Of a stretch of 60,633 bases of DNA, positions 1-7,878 are shown one piece after another. The notes beneath the pieces are model-generated. The model searched no databases and was not told where the DNA came from. It saw nothing but the letters and a program-made list of their open reading frames with translations. The DNA is from Nitriliruptoraceae bacterium (lineage in GTDB: Bacteria > Actinomycetota > Nitriliruptoria > Nitriliruptorales > Nitriliruptoraceae), in contig PXDB01000073.1 of NCBI GenBank assembly GCA_003565155.1, positions 1 through 60,633 of the forward strand, in the 5' to 3' direction. Numbering within the stretch: the first letter of the stretch is position 1; the number at the start of each line of letters is the position of its first letter. Both the position numbers and the translations under genes were made by a program.

Positions 1-98
1 TCGACCGCTACGCCCCCCGCCGATGACCAGGAGTGGGTAATACACCCGGCCATCCCAGAAACCACCCCTGACCTGCAACAATGCCAGCCCCGCACCAG

Positions 99-120
99 CT
101 AGCCCGGAAACTCGGGCTAG
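99..120. terminator. Hairpin, possible terminator
   Basis: Perfect 8-bp inverted repeat (CTAGCCCG / CGGGCTAG) around a 6-nt GAAACT loop. No T-run follows, so it may end transcription from the left or be a structural element. I see no coding feature in bases 1-98. Confidence 0.4.
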
Positions 121-148
121 GCGCCCGGCGACATGAACAGCGCGGGCC

Positions 149-167
149 TGTAGCGTCGTGCGCTACA
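149..167. promoter_or_regulatory. Inverted repeat upstream of the SelU-like gene
   Basis: Perfect dyad TGTAGCG-TCGTG-CGCTACA lying 100 bp before the GTG start at 269. A TTGACC hexamer at 202-207 could be a -35 element, but no clear -10 follows. A repressor site or an RNA hairpin are both possible. Confidence 0.35.
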
Positions 168-268
168 CCACCCTGACCGTCGCGGAGCCCGACCACTCCG
201 GTTGACCGGTCGTCGACAGGAGTGGCCCACGTCCCGCGACCGTACGACCACCGACGAGAGGGCCCCTC

Positions 269-829
269 GTGACCAGCGCACCGATCCCCGGTGATCCGGC
301 ACCCCCACTCGATCTGCCGCGACTGGACGGTGCTCACGCGCGGCTTAGCGACCTGCGTGGCCGTCCCGTCCTGGTGTCCTTCCTGCGACACGCCGGTTGA
401 CTGATCTGCCGATCGCACCTCGTGAAGGTGCAGCAGCGGTGGAACCGGTGGGACCAGCTCGGCGCGGCAGCCGTGTTCGTGACCTTCGACGAACCCGAGC
501 TGCTGCAGCGCACGATGTTCGATGACATCGAGGTGGCCGCGCTGCCCTTCGCGGTCGTGGTCGACCGCGATCGCACCACCTACCGTGCCTGGGGGCTTCG
601 GCGGGCCCGTCGCCGGGAGATCTGGCTGGATCCGAACGTCTACCGCACCTACTGGCAACTGCTCCGCGCCGGTGATCGGCTCCGCCGGGGTGGCTCGGAC
701 CTGATGCAGTTCGGCGGTGACTTCGTGGTGGATCCGCAGGGCACCGTCGCCTACGCCCGGCCCCAGGAGCGCGACGATCGGCCACCGGTGGGGGAGCTGT
801 TGTCCGCAGCCACACGGGCTGTGAGCTGA
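269..829 (+). CDS. SelU/peroxiredoxin-like selenoprotein, in-frame TGA = Sec44
   Basis: Encodes a 186-residue thioredoxin-fold protein of the AhpC/TSA peroxiredoxin-like family (SelU / PRXL2 type), probably a thiol- or peroxide-reacting enzyme; the substrate is unknown. The frame is open from GTG 269 to the stop at 829 apart from TGA 398-400. The local sequence is FLRHAG-U-LIC-RSHL, where Cys homologues have FLRHFGCPFC, so Sec sits exactly at the first redox position of a UxxC motif. The C-terminal half keeps the family's LPFAVVVDRDR and GGDFVVD blocks. A GAGAGGG ribosome site lies 6 nt before the start. It sits beside tRNA-Sec and selD. Read without Sec recoding, only a false downstream start at 422 would be annotated. 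Confidence 0.85.
398..431 (+). promoter_or_regulatory. Candidate bacterial SECIS after Sec44 codon
   Basis: The TGA (398-400) is followed after 14 nt by a 6-bp stem GCACCT / AGGTGC (415-420 / 426-431) closing a CGTGA loop (421-425). The apical loop begins 20 nt after the TGA, within the spacing known for SelB-binding bacterial SECIS elements, and holds a G-U pair of residues as expected. Found by eye; folding energy not calculated. Confidence 0.55.
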
Positions 830-871
830 TCCGCCGGGCCAGGGGCACTGGCATCGAGGTGCCTGCAGCAC

Positions 872-943
872 GGCGCAGGTCGGTGGTGGGGCCATGGCGC
901 AGGTCGGTGGTGGGGCCGGGGCGCGGGTCGGTGGCGCCGCCGT
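872..943. repeat. Three tandem copies of a 24-bp GC-rich unit
   Basis: Units at 872-895, 896-919 and 920-943 begin GGCGCAGGTCGGTGGTGG; the first two differ at the last two bases and the third is more diverged. A partial fourth copy follows. The array sits between the SelU-like gene and the 3' side of tRNA-Sec, so it would be in the trailer of a tRNA-Sec transcript. Confidence 0.75.
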
Positions 944-963
944 GGCGCGCGCGGACCCGGTAG

Positions 964-1056
964 CGGAGGTGGACGGGAATCGAACCCGCCGGGGACGCAT
1001 CGCGTCCCCCACCGGTGTTGAAGACCGGGGGCCCCACCAGGGAACCGGACACCTCC
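964..1056 (-). tRNA. selC: tRNA-Sec (anticodon UCA)
   Basis: Read on the minus strand, the RNA begins GGAGGTG and ends CACCTCC plus a G discriminator. The anticodon stem CCGGT/ACCGG encloses loop CTTCAAC with anticodon TCA (plus-strand 1019-1021). The D stem can form 6 bp (GGTTCC/GGGGCC with wobbles), as in bacterial tRNA-Sec. The long variable arm is a perfect 8-bp hairpin GGGGACGC-GAT-GCGTCCCC. The T loop is TTCGATT. About 93 nt is typical for tRNA-Sec and far longer than an ordinary tRNA. No CCA is encoded; GCTA follows the acceptor. It lies between a selenoprotein gene and selD. Confidence 0.95.
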
Positions 1057-1241
1057 GAGCACGTCGGTGCTCGCGGCGCACCGTAGCGGTCGCGCCGGCG
1101 TCGTCGTCGGGGGCTGCTCGTGTGGCGGCGAGTGCGCCGGAGGCTGGGCCCGCGGGGGCGGGTTCGCCTCGGTTATCCGTGCCGGCAGCGGTGCCCATCC
1201 GTCATACTGGCCGCCGTCCCTGGCACCGACACCGAGGGCCC

Positions 1242-2444
1242 GTGTCCACCACATCCCCCACCACCACGCCGCGGTTGAGTTCGCTGAGTCACGGCGCCGG
1301 CTGCGCCTGCAAGCTCAGCCTGGACGAGCTCCAGGGGATCCTCGCCGGGGTGTCCTGGCCGGGACACGACGATCTGCTCGTGGGGCTTGCCAGCGGTGAC
1401 GACGCCGCGGTGTGGCGGCAGGGCGACGGGCGGGTGATGGTCGCCACCACGGACTTCTTCACCCCGCTGGTCGACGAGCCCCGGGACTGGGGCCGGATCG
1501 CCGCCACCAACGCGGCCAGCGACGTCTACGCCATGGGCGCGACACCACGCGTCGCGCTCAACCTGGTCGGCTGGCCGGGCGATCTGGACTTCGACGTGCT
1601 GCGACAGGTGCTCGACGGCGCCGTCGAGGTGGCGGGCGCCGCCGGGTACGTGATCGCGGGCGGCCACTCGATCGACGCGGTCGAGCCCTTGTTCGGCCAG
1701 GTCGTGATCGGCGACGCCGACGAGGCGGCGCTGCTCACCAACGCCCGGGCGCGTCCGGGCCAGGCGATCGTGCTCACCAAGCCGATCGGCACCGGCGTGG
1801 TCACCACCGCGCTCAAGCGTTCGGACCCGCTGCCCCCCTCGGCCACAGCCGGCGGCGCGGCGCCACGCGTCGACGTCGGCACCGGGACCGACGCGGGCAC
1901 CGGGCTTGATGCCGGTACGGGAGACGTCGCCGCTATCGACACCGCGTCCGTCCTCGCCCCCGCCTACCGGGCCGCGGTCGCGGAGATGACCCGGCTCAAC
2001 CACGATGCTGCTCGGGTCGCCAGCGCGCACCGGGCCACCGCCGCCACCGACGTCACCGGGTTCGGGCTGCTCGGCCACCTCCACCGGCTGACCACGGCCA
2101 GCGGCCTCGCCGCGACGGTGCACGCCGACGCGGTGCCGCTGCTGCCACACGTCGGTGCCCTGCTCGACGCGGGCTTCGTCCCCGGCGGCTCGCAGCGCAA
2201 CGCCGAGCAGGCTGCCCGCTACCTCGACGGCGGTCCTCCCTCGGACCGCACCCGCCTGCTGCTGGCCGACGCCCAGACCTCCGGGGGGCTGCTGTTCACC
2301 GTCGACCCCGACGCCGCCGATGCGGCGGTGTCCGACCTCATCGACCTCGGACACCGCGCCGCCTGGATCGGCACCACCTCGACGGGTGCGCCCGGCAGCA
2401 TCGAGGTGGTCGGGGACGTGGCGGCAGCGGCGGGTCCTCGGTGA
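1242..2444 (+). CDS. selD: Selenide, water dikinase SelD
   Basis: Makes selenophosphate from selenide and ATP, the selenium donor for SelA. The 400-residue protein opens with the SelD motif SHGAGCACKL, so the catalytic position is Cys, not Sec. The family blocks ATTDFFTPLVD, NAASDVYAMG and TDVTGFGLLGHL follow in order, and the ADAQTSGGLLF block is near the C-terminus. GTG 1242 is chosen because GAGGG lies just upstream and the motif starts about 15 residues in. An unusual Gly/Thr/Asp-rich insert with repeated GTG(T/L)DAGTG units lies at roughly residues 198-228. The stop overlaps the selA start. Confidence 0.95.
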   Translation: MSTTSPTTTPRLSSLSHGAGCACKLSLDELQGILAGVSWPGHDDLLVGLASGDDAAVWRQGDGRVMVATTDFFTPLVDEPRDWGRIAATNAASDVYAMGATPRVALNLVGWPGDLDFDVLRQVLDGAVEVAGAAGYVIAGGHSIDAVEPLFGQVVIGDADEAALLTNARARPGQAIVLTKPIGTGVVTTALKRSDPLPPSATAGGAAPRVDVGTGTDAGTGLDAGTGDVAAIDTASVLAPAYRAAVAEMTRLNHDAARVASAHRATAATDVTGFGLLGHLHRLTTASGLAATVHADAVPLLPHVGALLDAGFVPGGSQRNAEQAARYLDGGPPSDRTRLLLADAQTSGGLLFTVDPDAADAAVSDLIDLGHRAAWIGTTSTGAPGSIEVVGDVAAAAGPR

Positions 2445-3916
2445 GCGACCCCCGACGTGCCGTACCGGCGCTCGGCCGCCTGGTGACCCACCCGGCCGTG
2501 GTCGCCGCCGTCGCCGAGCACGGGCGTGCGCCGGTGATGGCGGCGTTGCGCGGCGTGCTGGAACACGCGCGCACGGCCGCCGCGAGCGGGACACCGGTCG
2601 AAGGTGAGGACGTCCTCGTCGCCCACGCGCTCGCCGCGATCGAGGATCGCCCGACGCCGCAGCTCACGCCGGTGATCAACGCCACCGGCGTGCTGCTCCA
2701 CACCAACCTCGGCCGGGCGCCGCTGTCGGTGGACGCCGTGGCCGCGCTGACGGCGGCCGCGGGCACGGTCGACCTCGAGGTGGACCTCGACAGCGGGCAG
2801 CGGGGCGGCCGGGACACACCGATCCGTGACACCCTCGTGCGCCTGACCGGCGCCGGATCGGCCTTCGCGGTCAACAACGGGGCGGCAGCCCTGGTCCTGG
2901 CGCTGTCGGCGCTGGCGGGTCCGGGTGGTGTCGCGGTCAGCCGTGGTGAGCTGGTGGAGATCGGCGGTTCCTTCCGGATCCCCGACATGGTCCGCTCGGC
3001 CGGCACGCAGCTCGTCGACGTCGGTACCACCAACCGGACCCATATCGCGGACTACCGGGCGGCGCTGGCCGCGGGGGCCAGCGCGATCCTGCGCGTGCAC
3101 CCGAGCAACTTCCGGATGGAGGGCTTCGTCCACCGCCCCACCACCGCTGAACTGGCCGAGGTCGCGGCGGCGGCCGGGGTGCCCTTGATCGACGACCTCG
3201 GCTCGGGGTTGCTGCGCGCGCATCCGACGGCAGCCGACGAGCCGGTCGTCGCCGAGGCGATCGCGGCCGGCGCATCGGTGGTGGTGTTCTCCGGCGACAA
3301 GCTGCTGGGCGGACCCCAGGCCGGCATCATCGCCGGCGATGCCGAGCTCGTGGAGCGCTGTCGACGTGCGCCGCTGGCACGCGCGCTACGTCTCGACAAG
3401 CTGCGGCTCGCCGCGCTGGCGGCGACGCTGACCGCCTACGAGCGCGACGCCCGCACCGAGCTCCCCGTGTGGGCGATGGCCGAGGCGGACGTGGCCGTCC
3501 TGCGCCGCCGGGCGGAAGCCGTGGTCGCCGGCTGCAGCGCGCGCGGGGGGGATGCCGACATCGAGGTGGTGGCGCTCGACGCCGTGCTCGGTGGTGGCTC
3601 CACACCGGGGGCCACGCTGCCGAGCGTAGGGGTCGCCCTGGCCGTGGGCACCGCGGCCGACGAGCTCGCCCGTGCGCTGCGCACCGGCACGCCGTCCGTG
3701 GTGCCGCGCATCGTCGAGGAGCGGGTGGTGCTCGACCTCCGGTCGGTCCCCCCGGCTGCGGATGCGCAGCTGATCACCGCTGTCGGTGCGGTGCTCGAGG
3801 CGCTCCCGCCGGCCGACCGCGGCCAGCTGACCGACCGCGGTGAGCCATCGGGCCACGGTGACACCGCCCCCACCTGCCACGAGGGCGACCCCGCCAGGGC
3901 TCGGGACAGCGTCTGA
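2441..3916 (+). CDS. selA: L-seryl-tRNA(Sec) selenium transferase SelA
   Basis: A PLP enzyme that turns seryl-tRNA(Sec) into selenocysteinyl-tRNA(Sec) using selenophosphate. The 491-residue protein has the N-terminal tRNA-binding domain, the INATGVLLHTNLGRAPLS block, and the PLP lysine in FSGDKLLGGPQAG near residue 287. Length matches bacterial SelA, with a disordered extra tail of about 30 residues. GTG 2441 overlaps the selD stop by 4 nt, and its own stop shares one base with the selB start, so the three genes are translationally coupled. Confidence 0.96.
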   Translation: MSDPRRAVPALGRLVTHPAVVAAVAEHGRAPVMAALRGVLEHARTAAASGTPVEGEDVLVAHALAAIEDRPTPQLTPVINATGVLLHTNLGRAPLSVDAVAALTAAAGTVDLEVDLDSGQRGGRDTPIRDTLVRLTGAGSAFAVNNGAAALVLALSALAGPGGVAVSRGELVEIGGSFRIPDMVRSAGTQLVDVGTTNRTHIADYRAALAAGASAILRVHPSNFRMEGFVHRPTTAELAEVAAAAGVPLIDDLGSGLLRAHPTAADEPVVAEAIAAGASVVVFSGDKLLGGPQAGIIAGDAELVERCRRAPLARALRLDKLRLAALAATLTAYERDARTELPVWAMAEADVAVLRRRAEAVVAGCSARGGDADIEVVALDAVLGGGSTPGATLPSVGVALAVGTAADELARALRTGTPSVVPRIVEERVVLDLRSVPPAADAQLITAVGAVLEALPPADRGQLTDRGEPSGHGDTAPTCHEGDPARARDSV

Positions 3917-5889
3917 TGCGGGTGGTCGCCACCGCCGGGCACGTGGACCACGGCAAGAGCGCGCTGGTCCGCTCGCTCACCGGCCGTGAGCCGGACCGCC
4001 TCGCTGAGGAGCACCGTCGCGGCTTGACCATCGATCTGGGGTACGTCTGGACGGACCTCGCCGCGGAGGGGCGCAGCGTCACGGTCGCCTTCGTGGACGT
4101 CCCGGGGCACGACCGTTTCCTGACCAACATGCTCGCCGGTGTCGGCGCCGTGCAGGACGTGTTGTTCGTCGTGGCCGCCGACGACGGCTGGTCGGCACAG
4201 TCCGAGGAGCACCTGGAGATCGTGACGCTGCTCGGTCGGCGCATCGTGGCGGTGGCGGTGACCAAGGCCGCGCCGGCCGGTGCGAGCCGCACCGCCGAGG
4301 TCGTCGCCGAGGTCCGTGACCGGTTGGACCTCGCCGGGGTCGTCGACACCCCGGTGCTCCCCGTCGATGCGCTCGAGCCCTCCGGCCTCGAGGAGCTGCG
4401 GGCCGCCCTTGTGACCGCCCTGGCGCCCGCTGCCACCGACGCTGCGGCCACCACCGCCACCGCAGGCACCAGCCACGCCAGCGTTGCCGGCGCCACCAGC
4501 GACGCCAGCAGCACGGCGGGCCGCTTCGCCCGACTGTGGGTCGACCGGGTGTTCACCGCCCCGGGTGCGGGCACCGTGGTCACCGGCACCCTCGACAGCG
4601 GTCGGCTCCAGCGTGGCGCGCAGGTCGTGGTCCTTCCGGCCGGCGTCCGGGGTCGGATCCGCGAGCTGCGCAGCCTCGAGGTGCCCGTGGACGACGTGAC
4701 GGCCACCGCCCGGGTGGCCGTCGCCCTCGCCGGTGTGGACGCTGCGCAGGTCGACCGCGGTGATGTCCTGGTCGGCGTGCGCGGCGCCGGCACGCCTCAG
4801 GGGCTGGCCACCACGGCGCTCGACGTGGCGATGACGGCGCTGCCCCACGGGGTGGTCGGCCAGCGCGGTGCCTGGCAGCTGCACCTCGGCTCCGCCCGGC
4901 GGGACGCGCGCTTGCTGCCGCTGCTCGGTGACCTGCAGCCGGGGGAGCGGGGCCTGGTCCGCATCGAGGTGGAGCGGCCGCTGCCCGCTCGGGTCGGTGA
5001 CCGCTTCGTGCTGCGGGAGGTGGGGCGACGTACCACCGCTGGAGGGGGCACCGTCCTGGAGGTCGCACCACCCGACACCCGTCGCGGGGTGACCGCCCGG
5101 CTGGTCCACGCCGAGGCCCTGGAGCGCGTGCGTGATGCCGTAGCCCGTACCGACCGTGTCGCTGGGCTGGTCGCCTTGCGGGGCGGCGCTGCTGCCATCG
5201 ACGCTGTGGAGGACGCCATCGGTACGCCGATCGAGGCCGGGGTGTCGGACGTCGACCCGCTGACGTCGGTCGACGGGCTGCTGGTCGAGCGTCAACGGTT
5301 CGCCGGGTGGCGCGAAGCCGCCGTGGTCGCGGCGCGCGACGCGCCGGCCCTGCCCGAGTTCGGCGCCCCGATCACCTCCCGGGACCAGCTCGCGGCGGCC
5401 GTCACCGACCACGGGTGCCCGGCCGAAGTGGTCCCTGCGGTGCTGCGTGCTGCGATCGCCGACGGCGAGGTGGTGGACGTCGGCGGCCGCGTCGTCCACC
5501 GTCGCTACCACGACGACTACCGGACCGCCCGCCGGACCCGGCAGGAGCGGCTCCTGGCGGCGCTCGAGGGTCCGGGCGTGCGCGTGCTCGACGCCGACGC
5601 TGCCGAGCAGGTCCACGGCCTGCCGCGTTTCGAGCTGCAACCGCTGCTCGATGCGGGAACCGTCGTCCAGCATGGTGGTGTGCTGGTGACTCCTGCGGTG
5701 GTGTCGACGGCGGTGGCGCTGCTCGACGACGGGCCCGGTGCCGGGGGTGCAGCGTTCACCGCCTCGGATGCGCGGCAGGCGTGGGGGCTGACCCGCAAGC
5801 ACGCGATGCCGCTGCTCGAGCACCTCCGGGCCGTGGGACTCACCACCTTCGACGGCACGCACCACCGTCGGACCCGCGAACGGCGTTGA
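3916..5889 (+). CDS. selB: Selenocysteine-specific elongation factor SelB
   Basis: A GTPase that carries Sec-tRNA(Sec) to the ribosome at UGA codons marked by a SECIS hairpin. The 657-residue protein shows G1 AGHVDHGKS at residues 7-15, G3 DVPGH near residue 60 and, in place of the usual NKxD, a VTKA sequence near residue 115, as in SelB. EF-Tu-like beta-barrel domains follow, then winged-helix domains at the C-terminus for SECIS binding. An Ala/Thr-rich stretch (about 175-195) separates the G domain from domain 2. ATG 3916 overlaps the selA stop (TGATG). Converges with the GrdB-like gene after 32 bp. Confidence 0.96.
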   Translation: MRVVATAGHVDHGKSALVRSLTGREPDRLAEEHRRGLTIDLGYVWTDLAAEGRSVTVAFVDVPGHDRFLTNMLAGVGAVQDVLFVVAADDGWSAQSEEHLEIVTLLGRRIVAVAVTKAAPAGASRTAEVVAEVRDRLDLAGVVDTPVLPVDALEPSGLEELRAALVTALAPAATDAAATTATAGTSHASVAGATSDASSTAGRFARLWVDRVFTAPGAGTVVTGTLDSGRLQRGAQVVVLPAGVRGRIRELRSLEVPVDDVTATARVAVALAGVDAAQVDRGDVLVGVRGAGTPQGLATTALDVAMTALPHGVVGQRGAWQLHLGSARRDARLLPLLGDLQPGERGLVRIEVERPLPARVGDRFVLREVGRRTTAGGGTVLEVAPPDTRRGVTARLVHAEALERVRDAVARTDRVAGLVALRGGAAAIDAVEDAIGTPIEAGVSDVDPLTSVDGLLVERQRFAGWREAAVVAARDAPALPEFGAPITSRDQLAAAVTDHGCPAEVVPAVLRAAIADGEVVDVGGRVVHRRYHDDYRTARRTRQERLLAALEGPGVRVLDADAAEQVHGLPRFELQPLLDAGTVVQHGGVLVTPAVVSTAVALLDDGPGAGGAAFTASDARQAWGLTRKHAMPLLEHLRAVGLTTFDGTHHRRTRERR

Positions 5890-5921
5890 GCGCGGATCGA
5901 GGGTGCCGGTCGGCGCGCCTG

Positions 5922-6962
5922 TCAGCCCGCCCGCGGGACCTCGGGAGCGAACCGGCGGACGGTGCCGCCCGCGCTGGCCTCCGCGAGCAGCCCCAGGGCC
6001 GCATCGACCACGGCGCGTTGACGGTGTCGGTCCCCCACCGGCCCGATGGTGCGGCCCATCAGGTGCGGGGTCACGAGCGTGCGTGGCACCTGCAGTTGGA
6101 CCGCGCGGTGTTCGAAGGCGCGGATGAACACGCTCACGGTGGCGATCCCGATGCGCTCCAGGGCACGTGCGACGAGTCCGACCGACCCGTGGCAGACGGG
6201 TCAGGTCGCCACCAGGAAGCAGACATCGACGTCGCGGGCCGCCATGTACTCGGCCCACCGTGGTGCCACCTCACGTTCGAGGGTGCGCTGCGAGGTCGCC
6301 CCGGTGAAGGCGTAGTGCTCGTCGGCCAGCTCGAGACGTCCCTCCCGGGCCAGGTCGCGGAGGTGGCTGAGCGGGAAGACGGTGTCGGGGTCGCGCTGCG
6401 CGGTGCGCGCGTCGTAGCCGGGATGACGCGCCGTCAGCTGCGCCGTCGGCGTGGTGACGTCGATGGTGGACAGGGTCGGTGTGCCGTTCAGGAAGGCGCT
6501 GATCATGGACAGCGTCTGGGCCTGGGTCGGTCCGTTCGGGCCCATCGGGTCGTGGTCACGGTGGAACACGCCGCCCGCGGTGATCAGCGCCAGGCGTTGT
6601 GCAGCGACAGGACCACCCAGCGGGGCGAAGGGTGCGTCGTCGACCTGCGGCTCGGCGGGTTCGTCAGGGCTGTAGGCGGCCGCCTGGAGTGCGGCCAGGC
6701 GAGCGCGCAGGTGCTCGAGATCGCCGGTGTCCACCACCTCGCCGACGGTGGCGAGCACCGCGGCGATGGCGTCGGCGGCGTCCTCGTCCTCCAGGCCGGC
6801 GAGGTACTTGAACTGCATGTCCGCGTGCTCGCCGTAGTAGAAGGACCGCCGGAAGGCACGCATCGTCAGCGGTCGTGCGGCCCGCCGGGCAGCGGGGTCC
6901 TCGCCACGCGTGCCGTCGTCCGCGCCGTTGTGCGTGGGGTCGTGTCCCTCAGCCTCGCTCAC
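5922..6962 (-). CDS. GrdB-like selenoprotein, in-frame TGA = Sec254
   Basis: Member of the glycine/betaine/sarcosine/D-proline reductase selenoprotein B family. 346 residues if TGA at 6203-6201 is read as Sec. The frame runs unbroken on both sides: VAT-U-PVCHGSVGLVARALE matches the family block UPVCHQSVGLIARHLE. Upstream are ALITAGGVFHRDHDP and a VFPLSHLRDL block; downstream PRTLVTPHLMGRTIGP. True GrdB works in a clostridial complex with GrdA and GrdE; none is seen here, so the actinobacterial role is likely different and not known. GTG 6962 overlaps the stop of the deiodinase-like gene by 14 nt, so both are co-translated. Confidence 0.85.
6172..6203 (-). promoter_or_regulatory. Candidate SECIS after Sec254 codon
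   Basis: After TGA (6203-6201) and 10 nt comes a 7-bp stem ACGGGTC / GACTCGT (6190-6184 / 6178-6172, one wobble) with loop GGTCG (6183-6179). The loop resembles the GGUC loop of the E. coli fdhF SECIS and starts 18 nt after the TGA. A competing 7-bp hairpin GACCCGT-CTGCC-ACGGGTC starts inside the TGA itself. Confidence 0.6.
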
Positions 6963-7674
6963 GCCAGATCTCCTCCGCCCGGACGAACTCGTCGTAGCTG
7001 CGGGGCCCGTTGCGCCGGAGGCGTCGGTCGAAGGCCTCCCGGTCCTGATCGCGGTACTCGAGCTGCTCGCTGATGTAGGGGGCCCTTCCGCCCTGGGCCG
7101 GTCGGTGGCGGCGCTGGGACTCGAACCTGGTCAGGAAGGCGGCCACGTTCGCCGCCGAGGTCCAGTCGGCCCGGTAGATCAGCCGCCCACCGCGCCCGAT
7201 CACGTAGGTCATGTTCGGGAGCAGCCCGTAGGCGTGGTGCGCGGTCCCCGCGAGGTCGTCGAGCAGGATGGGGCGACGGATGCCGACCTCGTCGCGCAGC
7301 AGCCGTGCGTTGGCCCGCTTGACCTCGAAGGAGGTGTGATGACCGACGTGCTCACCGGGGTGGGCCTCCCGGGTGTAGAGGAAGTACCAGGCCGCGTCCC
7401 TGTGCTGGTCTGCGGCTGCGTCGAGCAGAGGACCCTCCGCCGCGCAGTAGGGTCAGGTGAAGGACCCGAACTCGACCACGACGGTGCGCTGCCGCCACAC
7501 CGAGGACAGGGCGATCCGCTGGCCGGTATCGAGCTCGGTGGCGACGATGTCAGGAGCCGGCTGCCCGACGTGCAGGAGGTCGGGCCACGCCGCGAACTCA
7601 CGGTCGTCCGCCCCGGAGGCGACGTACCCATCGAAGCTGGCGTAGTTGTACGCGGCGATCGCATCCGTGGTCAT
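6949..7674 (-). CDS. Deiodinase-like redoxin selenoprotein, in-frame TGA = Sec74
   Basis: A 241-residue thioredoxin-fold protein related to the iodothyronine deiodinase family (T4_deiodinase). The core reads VVVEFGSFT-U-PYC, comparable with the animal FGSCTUPPF, followed by YFLYTREAHP, where Glu103 and His105 correspond to the conserved deiodinase EAH, and then TYVIGRGGRLIYRADW, matching the family's C-terminal strand. The Sec codon is TGA 7455-7453. A Cys at +3 makes a UxxC redox pair absent from animal enzymes. ATG 7674 is preceded by AGAGGG. The bacterial substrate is unknown; reductive dehalogenation or a thiol-redox role are both possible. Overlaps the GrdB-like gene. Confidence 0.85.
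7425..7455 (-). promoter_or_regulatory. Candidate SECIS after Sec74 codon
   Basis: After TGA (7455-7453) and 12 nt comes stem GCGGAG / CTCTGC (7440-7435 / 7430-7425, one G-U) with loop GGTC (7434-7431); one more G-U pair can extend it. The loop starts 19 nt after the TGA and again is GGUC, as in the GrdB-like gene. Confidence 0.6.
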
Positions 7675-7878
7675 CGGTCCCTCTGCTCCCGTGTCCTCAC
7701 CCCGGTCGATGGCTGGTCGTCGGGCTCGTCGTGGACCCCGACCACGCAGGTGCTCGCTGGGGGCCACGTGGCCGGGACCGACGGGTACCCGGCCGATGGA
7801 GGTGTGCGCTCCGCAGCAGTGCACCCGGTGACGTAACCCGCCGCGTCCGCCCGCCATTCCGTACGCACCGCTGTGGTG

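Noticed and set aside
422..829. Plus-strand gene starting at GTG 422
   Set aside because: It is only the C-terminal two thirds of the SelU-like protein; the homology continues upstream through the TGA at 398-400, and 421-425 is the SECIS loop.
872..943. CRISPR-like array
   Set aside because: Units are directly adjacent with no unique spacers.
8..1198. Long minus-strand open frame across the SelU-like gene and tRNA-Sec
   Set aside because: Composition is Arg/Pro/Ala-rich low complexity typical of the opposite strand of GC-rich genes, and it runs through a tRNA gene.
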